Assembly (NCBI GenBank): GCA_026168455.1 | Contig: CM047430.1 | Location: forward strand, 1,627,473 to 1,691,472 | Source of the DNA: Theocolax elegans | Lineage: Eukaryota; Arthropoda; Insecta; Hymenoptera; Cerocephalidae | Direction: 5' to 3' | DNA length: 64,000 nucleotides | In this document: piece after piece, positions 19,640 to 30,787 of the stretch | Numbering within the stretch: the first letter of the stretch is position 1 | Layout: each line of letters starts with the position of its first letter | Notes under the pieces: generated by a model | The model's database searches: none | Told to the model about the DNA's origin: nothing | The model's input: only the letters and a program-made list of their open reading frames with translations | Program-made: the position numbers and the translations under genes

Positions 19640-20324
19640 ACACTGCAACACGATAGAGCTGCGATGGCTTCTTGTCGCCCAACTCCACGCGGTTGAGAAG
19701 TCGGTCGAGCTTCTTCTCCTCGGAATCAGCAAAGCGCTGCAGCAGTCTGGTCCTATGAGAAGGATACAGATGCTGCTACACTGGAAGAGACAGCAGATCG
19801 ATTACCTCATCGAGCGGTGCAGGAGGTAGTGCCCCGATGGTGAGGTAAAACTTGATGCGCTCCGAAGTCAAACGATGTCCCAGGAACAGAGCCTCGTTCT
19901 GCAGGAGCCATGCCTGGACGTTGTTGGCTCGGAACGGTGAAGCCAGGGCAGCGACTTCTGCCGGAACCGGTGGAGCGACGACGACCTGCTGGTCGTCCAA
20001 AGGCGGAGGTATGCCTCCTCCGGCGGCTTGGCCTTGCGCCATGGTGACGTGTGCTCGTCGCTGTGGACGTGTGCGGAACTCACCTTCCTCGTCGTTGATC
20101 GAACTGGAGAATCTGAGCCGACGCTGCGTCGATGAGTGCGGCTGCTTGGAGGACGAGTGATCGCTCAGGCTGAGGAAGTCGTCAGGTGAGCGGATTGTAG
20201 CGTCAAGGTCCGCTGAGTTGTCCCAGGCGGGCGTGTCGCGCACACCCGGGGTGAGATCGCCACGAAGACGGACGGCGCCGGACGTCGAGAACTCGCTATC
20301 GGGTGGTGAAGGCGGCACTGACAT
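19640..20324 (-). pseudogene. gag: Gag of element E, frame-shifted and internally deleted
   Basis: A 182-codon ORF (20324 to 19776) starts with a Ser/Pro-rich leader and reaches the capsid start (NNVQAWLLQNEALFLGHRL). The next gag motif, VELGDKKPSQLYR, is visible in another frame at about 19645-19735, so an indel lies near 19770. After it the sequence passes directly to protease, so the rest of capsid and any zinc knuckle are deleted. Confidence 0.8.
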
Positions 20325-20551
20325 GCCCTAACACCAGCTTAGAGCCCGCCTCCGAGACACGTGGCACGACAAAATCACAGCACACATGCCGCACAGCGAC
20401 TGTTAAAAACACATGAAAAAAAGTCTAAGCGCAAAGTTAAAAAACGAAAAGTGTTCCGCGGCGTTGATGCACACAAAGCACGCACACGCGGTCACGACGA
20501 AAAAGTCAAAAATTAAGAAAGAAAGTCAAAAATTAACCTCACTGACCGGAT

Positions 20552-20569
20552 ATCACGTCGGGGTCACCA
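20552..20569 (-). promoter_or_regulatory. Primer binding site of element E (tRNA-Trp type)
   Basis: The plus strand reads ATCACGTCGGGGTCACCA, which has the form of a tRNA 3' end including CCA, and from memory is that of insect tRNA-Trp. The minus strand is therefore an 18-nt primer site one base from the 5' LTR. Confidence 0.8.
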
Positions 20570-20570
20570 A

Positions 20571-20958
20571 TTTAGAAGCACGTTACTTCTGTTTGTCGAT
20601 CAGGGAGGTTACACAAAATAATAACAGAAATACTTGTTAAACTTAATTGAATATTTAATTGTAAACTAAATCCTAATTATAAAACACGCGAGAGAGTTGA
20701 GATGCACGTATAACACGCGGATGTAATCGGCACGAGGACAACGTGGCAGGATGCGCAGCACGAAGCGGCCTGTGGTTCCGCGTTCCGCTAAGTCGAGCAG
20801 GAGAACCGTCCGTGCCGTCCGAGTCGTGATGATGAAGTGAAGCGGAAGCTTATCAGTAATCGGCGCGCGGTTGCAGGAGCTGCTTCCTGCGCCTGCGCGC
20901 TGGTGACGACGATAAGGCGCGTGTATGTGTGTGTGAGTCGCGGGTAGGCGACGCTACA
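20571..20958 (-). repeat. 5' LTR of element E
   Basis: Partner of 16098-16482. Followed on its outer side by TATATATATA, matching the TATA before the other LTR. Confidence 0.9.
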
Positions 20959-20962
20959 TATA

Positions 20963-21712
20963 TATATATAAGATGTTTACAAATATTTCCCGCGTAGCGG
21001 CTGCGCTTACCTATCCGCACACTTGCCGTTAAATTTATTTGGAAATCGTAGTTCGATTTCCAATAACGACAAGTAATAATGATAATCTTTCCTGAAATGG
21101 ACCGCGGAAAGAAAATAATATGTGAGTTCACGTAAGCCCGTATAGTTATGTACGGCTCCTAGGATAACGGAGGAACAACTATATGCATCGGTTCGAAATC
21201 TATAAATCAACACGATTTGAGATGTAATTTAATATTAACAGATTTATTATTTTTTATAGACAAATAGAGTATGTAACAAATATCGAACGAATGTCGGCTC
21301 AACGCGAGAGGGAAAAGGGGACTCGAATTAACTTTCTTAAAAATACGAACGATCACGATAAAATTAATTAATATGCGATAATTATCGCTCGCGCGAGAAG
21401 TGGTACCACTTACATATGATTATCCTTGAATCGCAGAGAAACCACCAAGAATGGAAAGCTTTCTTTCTTTCTCTCTCTTTATCACTTGACCATTATGAAG
21501 GCAGGCTCAACCGTCAACCGCCGATTAAATCGCGTCGTGCGTGTATTAAAATATCACAGATAAAAACCACACGGAAAAACTCTCGGAGAAATAACTATAT
21601 CAACCGGGATATTAACCGTCACACGTGTTGTCGCGATCTCTTTCTTCTACCGGTCGTCCTGCGAAACAGTGGCGAAACTACGTACTTTCGACCAGGGCAT
21701 CAAGAAAATTAA
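20963..21712. other. Non-coding spacer, possible LTR remnant
   Basis: No gene is supported. The AT-rich part with repeated TTTATT words and the later CCACATTCCCTCCC near 21741 could be a decayed minus-strand LTR and polypurine tract, but no partner copy is present, so this stays a suggestion. Confidence 0.3.
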
Positions 21713-21936
21713 TTTTTCACCACACGTAGACCGAAAGTACCACATTCCCTCCCGGCACCGAAAAAGGAATGTGTTATTTTCGGCCTACTGGTGGTGAAAA
21801 ATAGTATACATCCCACGGGAGGTAAAATGGTCACCCCATAGCACATGTTTGCCACCCTCGCCTTCGGTTCAGGTGCCAATTTACATGTGCTATGGACTGA
21901 CCAATACTTTACCTCCCTAGGTGTGTAATATACTAT
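21713..21936. repeat. Two adjacent imperfect hairpins
   Basis: First hairpin 21713-21801: 36-bp arms (one begins TTTTTCACCACACGTAGACC) with a 17-base loop. Second hairpin 21801-21936: about 54-bp arms running from ATAGTATA to CATAGCACATGT with a loop of about 30 bases. They abut with no spacer. Nothing coding is seen. Confidence 0.75.
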
Positions 21937-22244
21937 TTACCAGCGCTGTGTTCTGTACCTTGTGTTATATTTTCGCTTAATAGCGCCATCTGTGGGCATG
22001 CAACTAAATATGTATTAGTATATAATACAGAGGGCGCCACAGATATTTTCTGTTAGGTAGGTATTTTCTGTTAGGATAGGGTATCGATAAAACAGAACGC
22101 ACGGATCTGCACAACAATTTTTCGTCGGGTATGACATCCCCTTAACATATCACTTGCCAATATTGCGCGAACGTGTTGAGTAGCTTTTCGATCGTAAAGG
22201 TTTAAAGTTAGTAAATAGCTGAATTTGTGATTATTTTTTTTAGC

Positions 22245-23180
22245 ATGTTGAAGTCGAATAAGAAACGCATTACGCTAGCTTTAAACCTTCTACAGAAAAA
22301 GAAAATCCTTAATACAAACAAAAAATATCGCGGTGAAAATTCTAGTCTAATGAAAGCAGAAGATCATGGTGATAGTTTCAGTATTCAAAATGTGACATCT
22401 TTAAATAAAAGTGTGTGTGATAACGCTAATACTGAAGTCGTGGGATCATTAAATAATGTATGTATCGATGAATCTGATGATTTGACTCATGAAGAAAAGC
22501 TCATGAAGCTAAATGCCGTGATTATAGTTCTGATATTGAAGATTCCGAATTTGACCGTGATAGTAAATTGTACACAAAAAAGGACATGTACGAAAAAGAA
22601 AATTATTTGAAGAAAGTAAGATTGATCGAAAGAAAAAAAGTTAGAGGAAAAAGTAATGAAATTCAATATAAAACCGCCCAGTGATAAAAAGTGTAGAGTA
22701 AAATGTACGGAGAATATAAGCGAAGATATGCGAAAAAAAATCAATGATGAATACTGGAAAAAGAATGAGTTTAACCAACGAATGTTTTTGAGTAGCTGCG
22801 TAAAGAAAATGACAATTGATCGGCGAACTACAACGGCTAAAAAGTCAGAGAGAAACAATAGTTTTAAATATACTTTGAAAAATCGTGATGGCAAAGAAAT
22901 TATTGTACGCAAAACATTTCTATTGACGACGTTAGGATATAATGCTTAACGATAATATAACGACAGAATGCTAAAAACTGTAAGAACAGGTGATACTAAT
23001 TTAATAACACCTAAAAAGAAAATGCGAGGTAAACATCGTAAAACAGACTTAATAGATAGAACGCTTATTCTAGAATATATTAAGTCATTTCGTCCTATTA
23101 TATCTCATTATTGGTGAGAGAATGCTCCTAATAAACTTTATTTACCTGCTGACGTTAATCCTTCGCGTCATAATACGCCC
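22245..23180 (+). pseudogene. Transposase-like multi-copy insect family, broken
   Basis: Two ORFs (22227-22610 and 22656-22949) and a further out-of-frame stretch to about 23180 form one degraded gene. The second ORF has a Cys-rich, basic pattern (KCRVKCTENIS) with YW, and ends KTFLLTTLG; the following stretch has GKHRK and an IKSFRPIISHYW segment. I recognise this layout from a repetitive insect and cnidarian family of unknown, probably transposon, origin, without a family name I can defend. At least one frameshift and a TGA break it. Confidence 0.55.
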
Positions 23181-23206
23181 CTATATAGATGACACATCTA
23201 TATAGG
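23180..23206. repeat. Perfect 12-bp inverted repeat
   Basis: CCTATATAGATG and its exact complement flank ACA, just after the transposase-like pseudogene. It could be a transposon end or a stem-loop; context does not decide. Confidence 0.5.
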
Positions 23207-23672
23207 TGTTTTCGATATATATATCATGTTATGTATCAGATAAATAAGGACACATATAAATAAAATTATTATACATTTGAATTTAAAACAAACGATTTAA
23301 ATTTATTATCTCGACATTTAGATTATGTGTAAAGTAATTCAATGATCGTGATATGAGATGGACATAAGAAATTTGCTTGCCTGCGACTTTCCTCATAAGC
23401 GTATCAGAATTATTTGATGAAACTTTTCTATGTAATTCATTCATACAACTTTATTGTTCTCATGGTGAGACTGCGAAAAGGGATTTGCTTACCTTTTCAT
23501 CCTTCCTCATCGAAGACTAAACTTGGAATATTTAAAAATCCTATAATTAACACCTGCGACTTATCTCATACGGTGAGATGGGAATTAAAGATTTGTTTCC
23601 TCAATGATCTTCCTCATCGAGATAAAGTTTAAGGCGTTAGAATTTAAAGTATTATATACAAATTTCATATAC

Positions 23673-25041
23673 TGTGAGGATGTGCTTACATCACATGTCA
23701 CTGCGGTATCTATCCTACGTTATAATAAATGGCACTAGTCGAGCAAGCCACAAGATGCTCGGAGAGAGGAGACACACACACACTATTACTTCAAGTAAAC
23801 CTCCAGCACCAGTCCTACTCCTTGGAATTGATCCCCCTTGATCCTTGAATCCAGCACCATGCTAAGAAGCCGTAGACTAGCAGTAGATGCTGTGAGGTCC
23901 GATAGCGCTCCCAGGTTACACATGGAGTGGCCTCGCTCTAACATCCAGGTCCTCGTTCCAGCCTAGTACCGAGTACCTGTAAAAGATAATTAGTGAGTGA
24001 CCTAATTTAAGAGACAAGAAGAAGGTCAGAGAAGCTGCGACAACATGCAGTTCTCCCTGGGAATATAAGGAGGCACAGGAGATATTTAACCCTAGTTATA
24101 GGAGATATGTAACCATAGTTACACTAGGTTAGAGGTTAGGAACACCTCAAACAATAATATTACTGCTGCGGAAACCGCCGCACTTACCCACTATATCCTG
24201 GAGGGAAAGTCTTCTCCGTAAGCACTAGTAGTGAACCCGCATCTCAGCCAACCAGAGGAAGTCCCGCAGGCACGCAGGTCACCGTTGAAACTGCACCTAG
24301 AAGTCTCAAACACACGGCCGAATTAGCCTAACAAATTACACTTAAGGAACGATTGAATTGTTACCTGACACCGAAACCTCCTGCAGCACCAACCTCCAGC
24401 ATCCTGAATATGTCCCACTGAACACCCGAACTCCAGCACCACTATTCCTGTCGATCCGTAAATATCAACACGGAGATCTAGTTCAGAACGGTCGATGCGA
24501 ATTACCGACCGCGCGTAGCCGTTGTATACGCGAACATGCGCGCGCGTTCGAGAGGCCCAGCATAGCTCTCGCACGGCCGCGAAGTCGAGAGTAGCGACGA
24601 GTGCGCAGCGACTTCGCGCAGGGCTCGCCCCGAGACGAAACGAGCTGCCGTGAGAGCAGAGCTTCCCGAGCGGTGTACGATATAGGCCGTATCGAGATTT
24701 TGCGGACCAAAACAAACGTGTAGTTAATATCCGCCCGCGTGAGAGACTGAGATTTATCTTGGAGACGATTCTCCTGGTGTGTAGGTGAGTTTCGCCTCAG
24801 TTCTCCAGCTCCCTTTCCGTGATAGTGTGTGTGTGTGCTCGTCGCGTCAAACCGCGTTACTTTGATCGCGACAATCGACGAGTACATTTTAAGCCGTGAC
24901 TGGCAAACGGCAAATTGAAAACCAACCTATCGGGTTTAGTACTAGTAAATAAAAACTCATTTGAACTCTTATTAATTAAGTGCGAGTGTTTTATTCATTT
25001 ACTTTGCGACCTCCGCCTTAATCCCCAGCGGAAGCGTCACA
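23673..25041 (+). repeat. Solo LTR, divergent relative of the A/C family
   Basis: The 1369-bp sequence begins TGTGAGGATGTGC and ends TAATCCCCAGCGGAAGCGTCACA, paralleling both ends of the A/C LTRs, but the interior differs. It is not followed by a primer site or coding sequence, so it is a solo LTR left by recombination. Flanks are ATAC and ATAT, a near-match to a 4-bp duplication. Confidence 0.7.
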
Positions 25042-25204
25042 ATATATAAAAACGAAGTCAGTGGAATCTCTCACTCGCTGATGTGTTGTTCGATGGGAAA
25101 TCATTCTCTACCCCACACTCATCAATGAGTAAATTCAATAATGAATAAATAATAATTTATAGATTGTTGAATTATTTTATATGACCAAATTGGCCTGTTA
25201 CAAT

Positions 25205-25240
<36 letters not shown>
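25042..25240. repeat. Spacer ending in an (AT)n microsatellite
   Basis: About 150 bp of unassigned AT-rich sequence followed by alternating AT at about 25213-25240. The AT run continues on the other side of element C (36096 onward), so it was C's integration target. Confidence 0.7.
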
Positions 25241-25243
<3 letters not shown>

Positions 25244-26711
25244 GACGCTGCACTGGGGATCAGGGTGCAGGTCAATTAGAGTCAATTATGTATTATAAAT
25301 AAAACAAATATTTATTCTAATAAACAATTAAGTGAAAAGGGTGGGCGCCAGCCGCGTTAACACGCGACGAATAACGATAACACGCGGGTTATCTTAACCG
25401 GACACTATATACAGAGCAGTACTCTCGCCGCACTGGGTTATGCTGTAAGGAGGGGAAGGGGAAGGAGGGGACCAGGATCTCGCACACACTAGTACGGGTA
25501 CTCGGCGGTACCGTACGCAGCTAGAGTGAATAATTCACCAACCTTTATTGGAGGAATCGGCACTCGTCCCTCAATGGCGATGTCACTCTCTCTATCTCTC
25601 TCGCTAGCTACTTATTAATCGGCGGCTTCGCTACGCTGGCTATTATCCGTTTAGGACGGCGGACCGTAGAGCTCTGACTCTCGGCGTGCTCGAGAGTCCC
25701 GTGTTCGTACCGCGCGCCTGCGCAGTACGTACTCGTGCGCGGCACCTCGATCTCGCGTCGTGCGAGCGTGTCGAGTGCCGCAGTGTTCAGGCTGTATCGG
25801 TACGAATCGGCTGTATGGTATTTGTTGACCTGGTGCAGTGTACCTCTCGGCGATGCTGTAGGACTTCCTCCTGGGTAATTATTACGTCGTTCCGTCTTGC
25901 TTATCTCAACTAATTGGTACGGCGTGAGTTTCAGGTACGAAGCTCACCCGCCGCTGCATTGCTGCCCGACGCCGCCTCGATCATCTCTCCACGACGACGA
26001 CGTACCAGAACGACCGGTCCCAGGTATTCAACTACTCCAGGTAATTCCTTCAGTGTTGGGGTCACGCTAGTGTGCGTTTTCAGGTGTTTAGTATTTTACA
26101 AGGTCTGCTGTACACGTTGTTTGTGTACAGCAACCTAACCTCTTTGTCCTATACTTTCCTTGTACAGCTGTAGTAATTATATACAGCTGTACATATCTTC
26201 CCTTGTCTTGTGTCTTCTTGGCTATGGCAATTTATCCTCTTCCTTGCTCCTTACCCTATTGCTGTGTTTTTGTTCTTATAAACATCTCTTTTACAGCTGT
26301 ATCTTGCTTGGCGTTGGAGGTTCTTCGGCTTCCTGCCTGGGTACCATCTCATCGCCCTGACTGCTGCACTGTAGAGCTGAGGAGTGTCCTCTAGGCTCAT
26401 TCCTCGACAGCCTCCCTTGATCCATCTATGCTGTTGAGTTAGACCCGAAGGAGCCCTCCTGATTTCTATGCTCGCTCAGGACTTCCTCGCCAGGATCACC
26501 TAGTGCTTCGGCTGCATGTGTGTGTTGCGCTTGGGGTGGGGTTATTAGGCTGTGAGGGTAGGTAGGACGTAGTTAATGTGCGGGTAGGTAATTAGGAAAT
26601 AGTATATGGGTAGGTAGTATAGCTAGGGACTCGTTTAGCTTATCCGGGTAGGTAGGTGTTTGTCATGGGTTCAGTCGCTCGCTCTTGACATGTGCAAAGC
26701 ACATTGTCACA
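25241..26711 (-). repeat. 3' LTR of element C
   Basis: 1471 bp; on the plus strand it runs TGTGACGCTGCACTGGGG to AAGCACATTGTCACA. Matches 34625-36095 nearly base for base. Confidence 0.95.
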
Positions 26712-26724
26712 ACTCCCCCCCACC
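26712..26724 (-). promoter_or_regulatory. Polypurine tract of element C
   Basis: On the minus strand GGTGGGGGGGAGT directly precedes the 3' LTR, as in element A. Confidence 0.85.
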
Positions 26725-26730
26725 AAACCG

Positions 26731-27631
26731 AAATTACGCGGAAGTCGTAATTTCAATGAAATGCTAACAGTAATGCTAAGCTAAAAAAAAAATATAAAAT
26801 AACAAATACTGCTAATTACTATTTTGCTTAAAATTTACTATGCTTATGCTGCTAATGGTGGTGGGGGTAAATACGCTTGCTTACTTAAAAATATACAAAT
26901 AGCCGGCGCTATTTGTACGGGGTATAAGTGTATAGTCACCTTGACTAGCTGCTTGGCTGCACATCTGTGTATGTATACGCGCTGTATGGTGTATAACTTT
27001 TTAGCTGCTTTTCCATAATTTAAAATTACTTAATATATAACGACGACTGGCCCCAATACATAAAATATACTTAATAATATAGAATATTCGCATTTGTTTG
27101 AGAGCTCTATCCCTACTCGCGATACTCTCATACCTCATACTTACATGATGGCAGTCATACACATACTGTTATACAAATAAATATATATAAATTCAGGGAA
27201 TAATGAAAATTGCTAAAATAATAAACATGAAATCATATAAAATACAAAAAGAAATATTAATAAGGTGTGGTGAATTATTACCTTCTGCTGCTTGTGAGTT
27301 CCTCATTTTGAACTCTTTCAATTACCGATTCATTTAATAATTACATATGATTTAAATTATTTGCTCTGCTTTCCTCACCACCCTTATTGTTTGGGAAAAT
27401 TGCAAAAGTGGGTTCATAACACTTAAACTTTGACTTAACAATGTAACGGGGAAAAGGGAAAAAGAAAGAGAAAAAAAAATTTATTTGATCTTTCTGGGTC
27501 TACCTCGTTTTCGAGGAGGGTTATTGCTACTCGGGTGGTTTTGCTGTATATTTTGTGCTATTGGACGCTGCGAAGGGGGAGAATGCATTTTAGGTGGGAT
27601 AACGTTTCTAGGAGGGATATAACGCTTAAGA
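26731..27631 (-). other. Element C 3' non-coding region lacking ORF3
   Basis: About 900 bp between pol and polypurine tract. The former pol tail (with RGRP coding capacity) is still readable out of frame at 27480-27630. Right after it the sequence jumps to what in A lies beyond ORF3. The roughly 1.2-kb ORF3 block is therefore absent here. Confidence 0.7.
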
Positions 27632-30600
27632 TCATTTAGACTTATCATAGACTTTCACCCTCCGCTTAGTATCTTCGTCTTCAACAATATAATAGTTTGC
27701 CGAAACTACTTCTACTACTCTTGCGGGGCCTATGTTTATTGGTGCCATTTTTGCTGTAAAATGATTATCTTTTGAGGACAATACCCTATTGCGTCGACAT
27801 ACTCGATCGCCAACATGGTATTGTACTAATCTGCGTCCTTTATTGTAGTGTCTAGCTTGTCTAGCCACTGCTGTGTCTATATGTCTTCTAACAAGATCAT
27901 ATATTGCTGGAAGTCTATGTAATCTTTCGATCCATGCTGCTGTATTTGGTGCTGGAGGGGGGTCTGAGGACTCTAGGTGCTTTCGTATAAGGGCTGTTGG
28001 GATGGGGTTTCTGCCGAAATTTAAAAATGCTGGGCTGTATTTAGTTGTAGAGTGGACGACTGTATTGAGAGCGAAGCAGAACTCTCCTAAATGTCGATCC
28101 CACTCCCGATGATCTTCCTCAATGAAGCTGTTTATCATAGGCTTCAGGTTTCTATTTACCCTTTCTACAGGGTTAGCTTGTGCGAAATAGGGCGGAATTA
28201 ATGACTGTATAATTCCGTACTGCTGTAATTTCTCTGCAACTTGGCGATTTGCGAATTCTGTCCCATTGTCCGAAATTAGGTATTTGGGACAACCCCATCG
28301 GTTAATGACTAACTCATCGAACGCTTGGAGTACGCTTTTTGCGTCGGCTCGTCTCAACGCTTTCATTTCGACATAACGGGTAAATAAGTCCTCAAAGACT
28401 ATTATGTACCTGAAACCTTGCTTTGATGGAGGTTTCGGTCCCATTATGTCGACTGCTACTACTGTCCAAGGTCCATCTATGTTCCTACCTTCCATTATTC
28501 CTGCTGGAGCCTGCTGATTGCTCTTGTGAGCTTGACACTCTTGACAAGCTCTCACATAATTGCAGGTATCATAGTATATCCCTGGCCAGTAGTAGTAGGT
28601 GGCTAACCTTGCATAGGTTTTGTCATTTCCTAAATGACCGGCTTGCGGGGTATAGTGCGCTTCATAGAGAGCTTTCTCTCTATCAGCTGCTGGCAGTATT
28701 AACTTCCAAGCATCTAGGTCGGGGACTAATGGGTCTACCAGGGGATTGGGACGGTGTGCGTATAAAAGGTTGTCTTTTATACATAAATCAGGGTATTTTT
28801 GGGGAGATTTTATTACTGCTTGTATCTTCATTTGGTACCAAGGATCGCTTGTATTAATTGTGGCTGTAGCTGCTAATGCTGTATCTTCATATGCTCTTGA
28901 AAGTGCGTCAGGTACCTTATGGTATGCTCCTTTCCTGTGCACAAATTTAAATTTATAATTTTGCAGGATTGTGTTCCATCGAGTCAATCTGCCTGTCGGA
29001 TCCTTGATGTTGTGAAGCCAGAGAAGGCTGTGGTGGTCTGTTACCACGGTAAATTCTTCACCTTGAAGGTAACCTTTTAGTCTTTCAATCGACCACAATA
29101 CTGCCAAACACTCCTTCTCTGTCACCGTATAATTACGTTCCGCTTTACTCAGTGTACGGCTAACGTAATATATAGGGTCTTCACCATCTATTTCCTGGGT
29201 AAGCACACCGGCTATAGCGTAGTCGCTAGCATCGGTTTGGAGGGTAAAGGGGAGGGAAAAATCGGGGCGGGCTAAAACAGGGGCTTGGGTTAGGGCTAGC
29301 TTCATTTTCTCGAATGCATCCTGCTGTTCCTGATGCCATTGCCATCTGACATCCTTTCGCGTTAAATAGTTTAACGGTGCTCTGTATTCAGCTAATTTCC
29401 CAATAAACCTTGAATACCAACCAATTAAGCCAGTAAAGCGTCTGAGTTGCTTTAAATTGGTTGGGGCTGGATACTCTAGTATCGGTCGTATCTTATCTAC
29501 ATTTGTTTTGAGGCCATCCTCATTAACAATGTATCCTAGATAAGTTACTTCCGCGCAGCAGAATTCGGACTTGTCTCTGTTTATTTGTAAGTTTACCTTT
29601 TTGAGGGCGGTTAGCACTATTCTTAACCATTTTAGGTGCTCCTCAAAGGTTTTGGCTGTAATTATAATATCGTCCAGATATGCGAATACGTTTGGTTCCC
29701 ATTCTGGCTTTATAAGCTTGTCCATCATTTTCTGGAAAATCGCAGGTGCATTCGATAGGCCGTAGGGGACTCGGGTAAACTGAAATAATCCTTTACCGGG
29801 AAGTGAAAAGGCTGTAATTTCGCGGCTTTCTGGTGCTAGAGGGACTTGGTGGTAAGCTTGTGACAAATCAAGCTTACTTATGTAACGACTTTCTCTCAGC
29901 TGATCGAGAATGTCGTCCATATTCCGCATAGGGTATGCTATTTTCTTGGTTACAGCATTAACCTGCCGAAAATCTATGCAGAAGCGGTATTTTCCGTTTG
30001 CTTTCGGGACTATAATTGGGCAGCTGCACCACGGGCTTTCTGAAGGTTCTATTATGCCTTCTTTTAGCATTCTGTCAATTTCCTCGTATCCAGCCTGCAG
30101 CATCCTTGGCGAATAACGACGGTTTCGTTGACGAATAGGTTCGGCACCCTGCACATCAATTTTGTGGGAATCTAGGTTAGTTACACCTAGCGTTTTTGGT
30201 GTTGGGGGAATCATCTCATTTAGTAGCTGCTGTAATCTCCTTTCTTGTTCTGCTGTAGCTCGTTTCAATCCTCCTATGCTTGCTAGGGCAGGTAAGCAAC
30301 TCGGATCTTTGCGATATGGATAAAAATGATGAATGATACCTTTATCAGTCCACCACGTATCGTTTTCATAGCATATATTCATGTTCGCTTTACGTTTAAA
30401 GTCGATACCTAATATGCAGTCGTAATGCAAGCCGTCTGCTACCTGAAACGGCATTATAATAGTCTCGCCATCTATTTCCATGGTTACATCTATTATACCT
30501 TGTATTGGTACTGCTGTACCATCTGCTACTTTAACGGCTGAATTGCTGGATTGTCTCAATTTATGCTGTAACATTCTACTCATTCCTCGCCCAATGAATG

Positions 30601-30787
30601 AGTGTACCGACCCATCGTCAAGTAAAGCTGTAAGTTTCTGTCCGTTTAATTCTATGTTAAAGAAGTGACGGGGATCGATTCCGGGTATTTGCTGTATTAG
30701 GGAATTATTTGCTGCTACGTGGGAGGGTATTGACCCTTTTGGGTGTTTGGGTGAGGAAATACGGGTCTCTATTTCCTCTGGCTGTAG
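27632..30787 (-). CDS. pol: Pol of element C (protease, RT, RNase H, integrase)
   Basis: The frame is -1 to gag and opens at the slippery site, giving 1051 codons, of which the ATG-initiated part has 983. Protease has LLDDG at 30611-30625, a DDG instead of DSG/DTG active site. Counted from the ATG at 30583: RT about 150-350 with YLDD at 302-305; RNase H about 445-565 with Asp451; integrase zinc domain His643, His650, Cys680, Cys683; catalytic Asp712, Asp772 and Glu807. The last residues are altered: compared with element A, a 7-bp insertion near 27646 replaces about 50 C-terminal residues, including the RGRP motif, by a short tail. All catalytic residues are present, so activity is possible. 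Confidence 0.93.
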   Translation of the reverse strand, partial: LQPEEIETRISSPKHPKGSIPSHVAANNSLIQQIPGIDPRHFFNIELNGQKLTALLDDGSVHSFIGRGMSRMLQHKLRQSSNSAVKVADGTAVPIQGIIDVTMEIDGETIIMPFQVADGLHYDCILGIDFKRKANMNICYENDTWWTDKGIIHHFYPYRKDPSCLPALASIGGLKRATAEQERRLQQLLNEMIPPTPKTLGVTNLDSHKIDVQGAEPIRQRNRRYSPRMLQAGYEEIDRMLKEGIIEPSESPWCSCPIIVPKANGKYRFCIDFRQVNAVTKKIAYPMRNMDDILDQLRESRYISKLDLSQAYHQVPLAPESREITAFSLPGKGLFQFTRVPYGLSNAPAIFQKMMDKLIKPEWEPNVFAYLDDIIITAKTFEEHLKWLRIVLTALKKVNLQINRDKSEFCCAEVTYLGYIVNEDGLKTNVDKIRPILEYPAPTNLKQLRRFTGLIGWYSRFIGKLAEYRAPLNYLTRKDVRWQWHQEQQDAFEKMKLALTQAPVLARPDFSLPFTLQTDASDYAIAGVLTQEIDGEDPIYYVSRTLSKAERNYTVTEKECLAVLWSIERLKGYLQGEEFTVVTDHHSLLWLHNIKDPTGRLTRWNTILQNYKFKFVHRKGAYHKVPDALSRAYEDTALAATATINTSDPWYQMKIQAVIKSPQKYPDLCIKDNLLYAHRPNPLVDPLVPDLDAWKLILPAADREKALYEAHYTPQAGHLGNDKTYARLATYYYWPGIYYDTCNYVRACQECQAHKSNQQAPAGIMEGRNIDGPWTVVAVDIMGPKPPSKQGFRYIIVFEDLFTRYVEMKALRRADAKSVLQAFDELVINRWGCPKYLISDNGTEFANRQVAEKLQQYGIIQSLIPPYFAQANPVERVNRNLKPMINSFIEEDHREWDRHLGEFCFALNTVVHSTTKYSPAFLNFGRNPIPTALIRKHLESSDPPPAPNTAAWIERLHRLPAIYDLVRRHIDTAVARQARHYNKGRRLVQYHVGDRVCRRNRVLSSKDNHFTAKMAPINIGPARVVEVVSANYYIVEDEDTKRRVKVYDKSK

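Larger units (their letters stand above)
16098..20958 (-). mobile_element. Element E: degraded CsRn1/Kabuki-like Ty3/Gypsy retrotransposon
   Basis: A 4.86-kb element on the minus strand with paired LTRs of about 385 bp, a polypurine tract, a tRNA-Trp-type primer site and gag-PR-RT-RNase H-IN order. Flanking TATA at 16094-16097 and 20959-20962 is a plausible 4-bp target duplication, inside TA-rich DNA. The region is markedly more GC-rich than its neighbours. Several frame breaks and a gag-protease deletion make it non-autonomous. Tryptophan tRNA priming and the gag GDKKPSQL motif point to the CsRn1 lineage. Confidence 0.88.

Noticed and set aside
21960..22060. Inverted GCGCCATCTGTGG and GGCGCCACAGAT words
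   Set aside because: Short and of a kind seen often in insect intergenic DNA; no element boundaries follow.
24323..24887. 130- and 134-codon minus-strand ORFs inside the solo LTR
   Set aside because: Arg/Ser-rich translations of GC-rich LTR sequence with no family resemblance.
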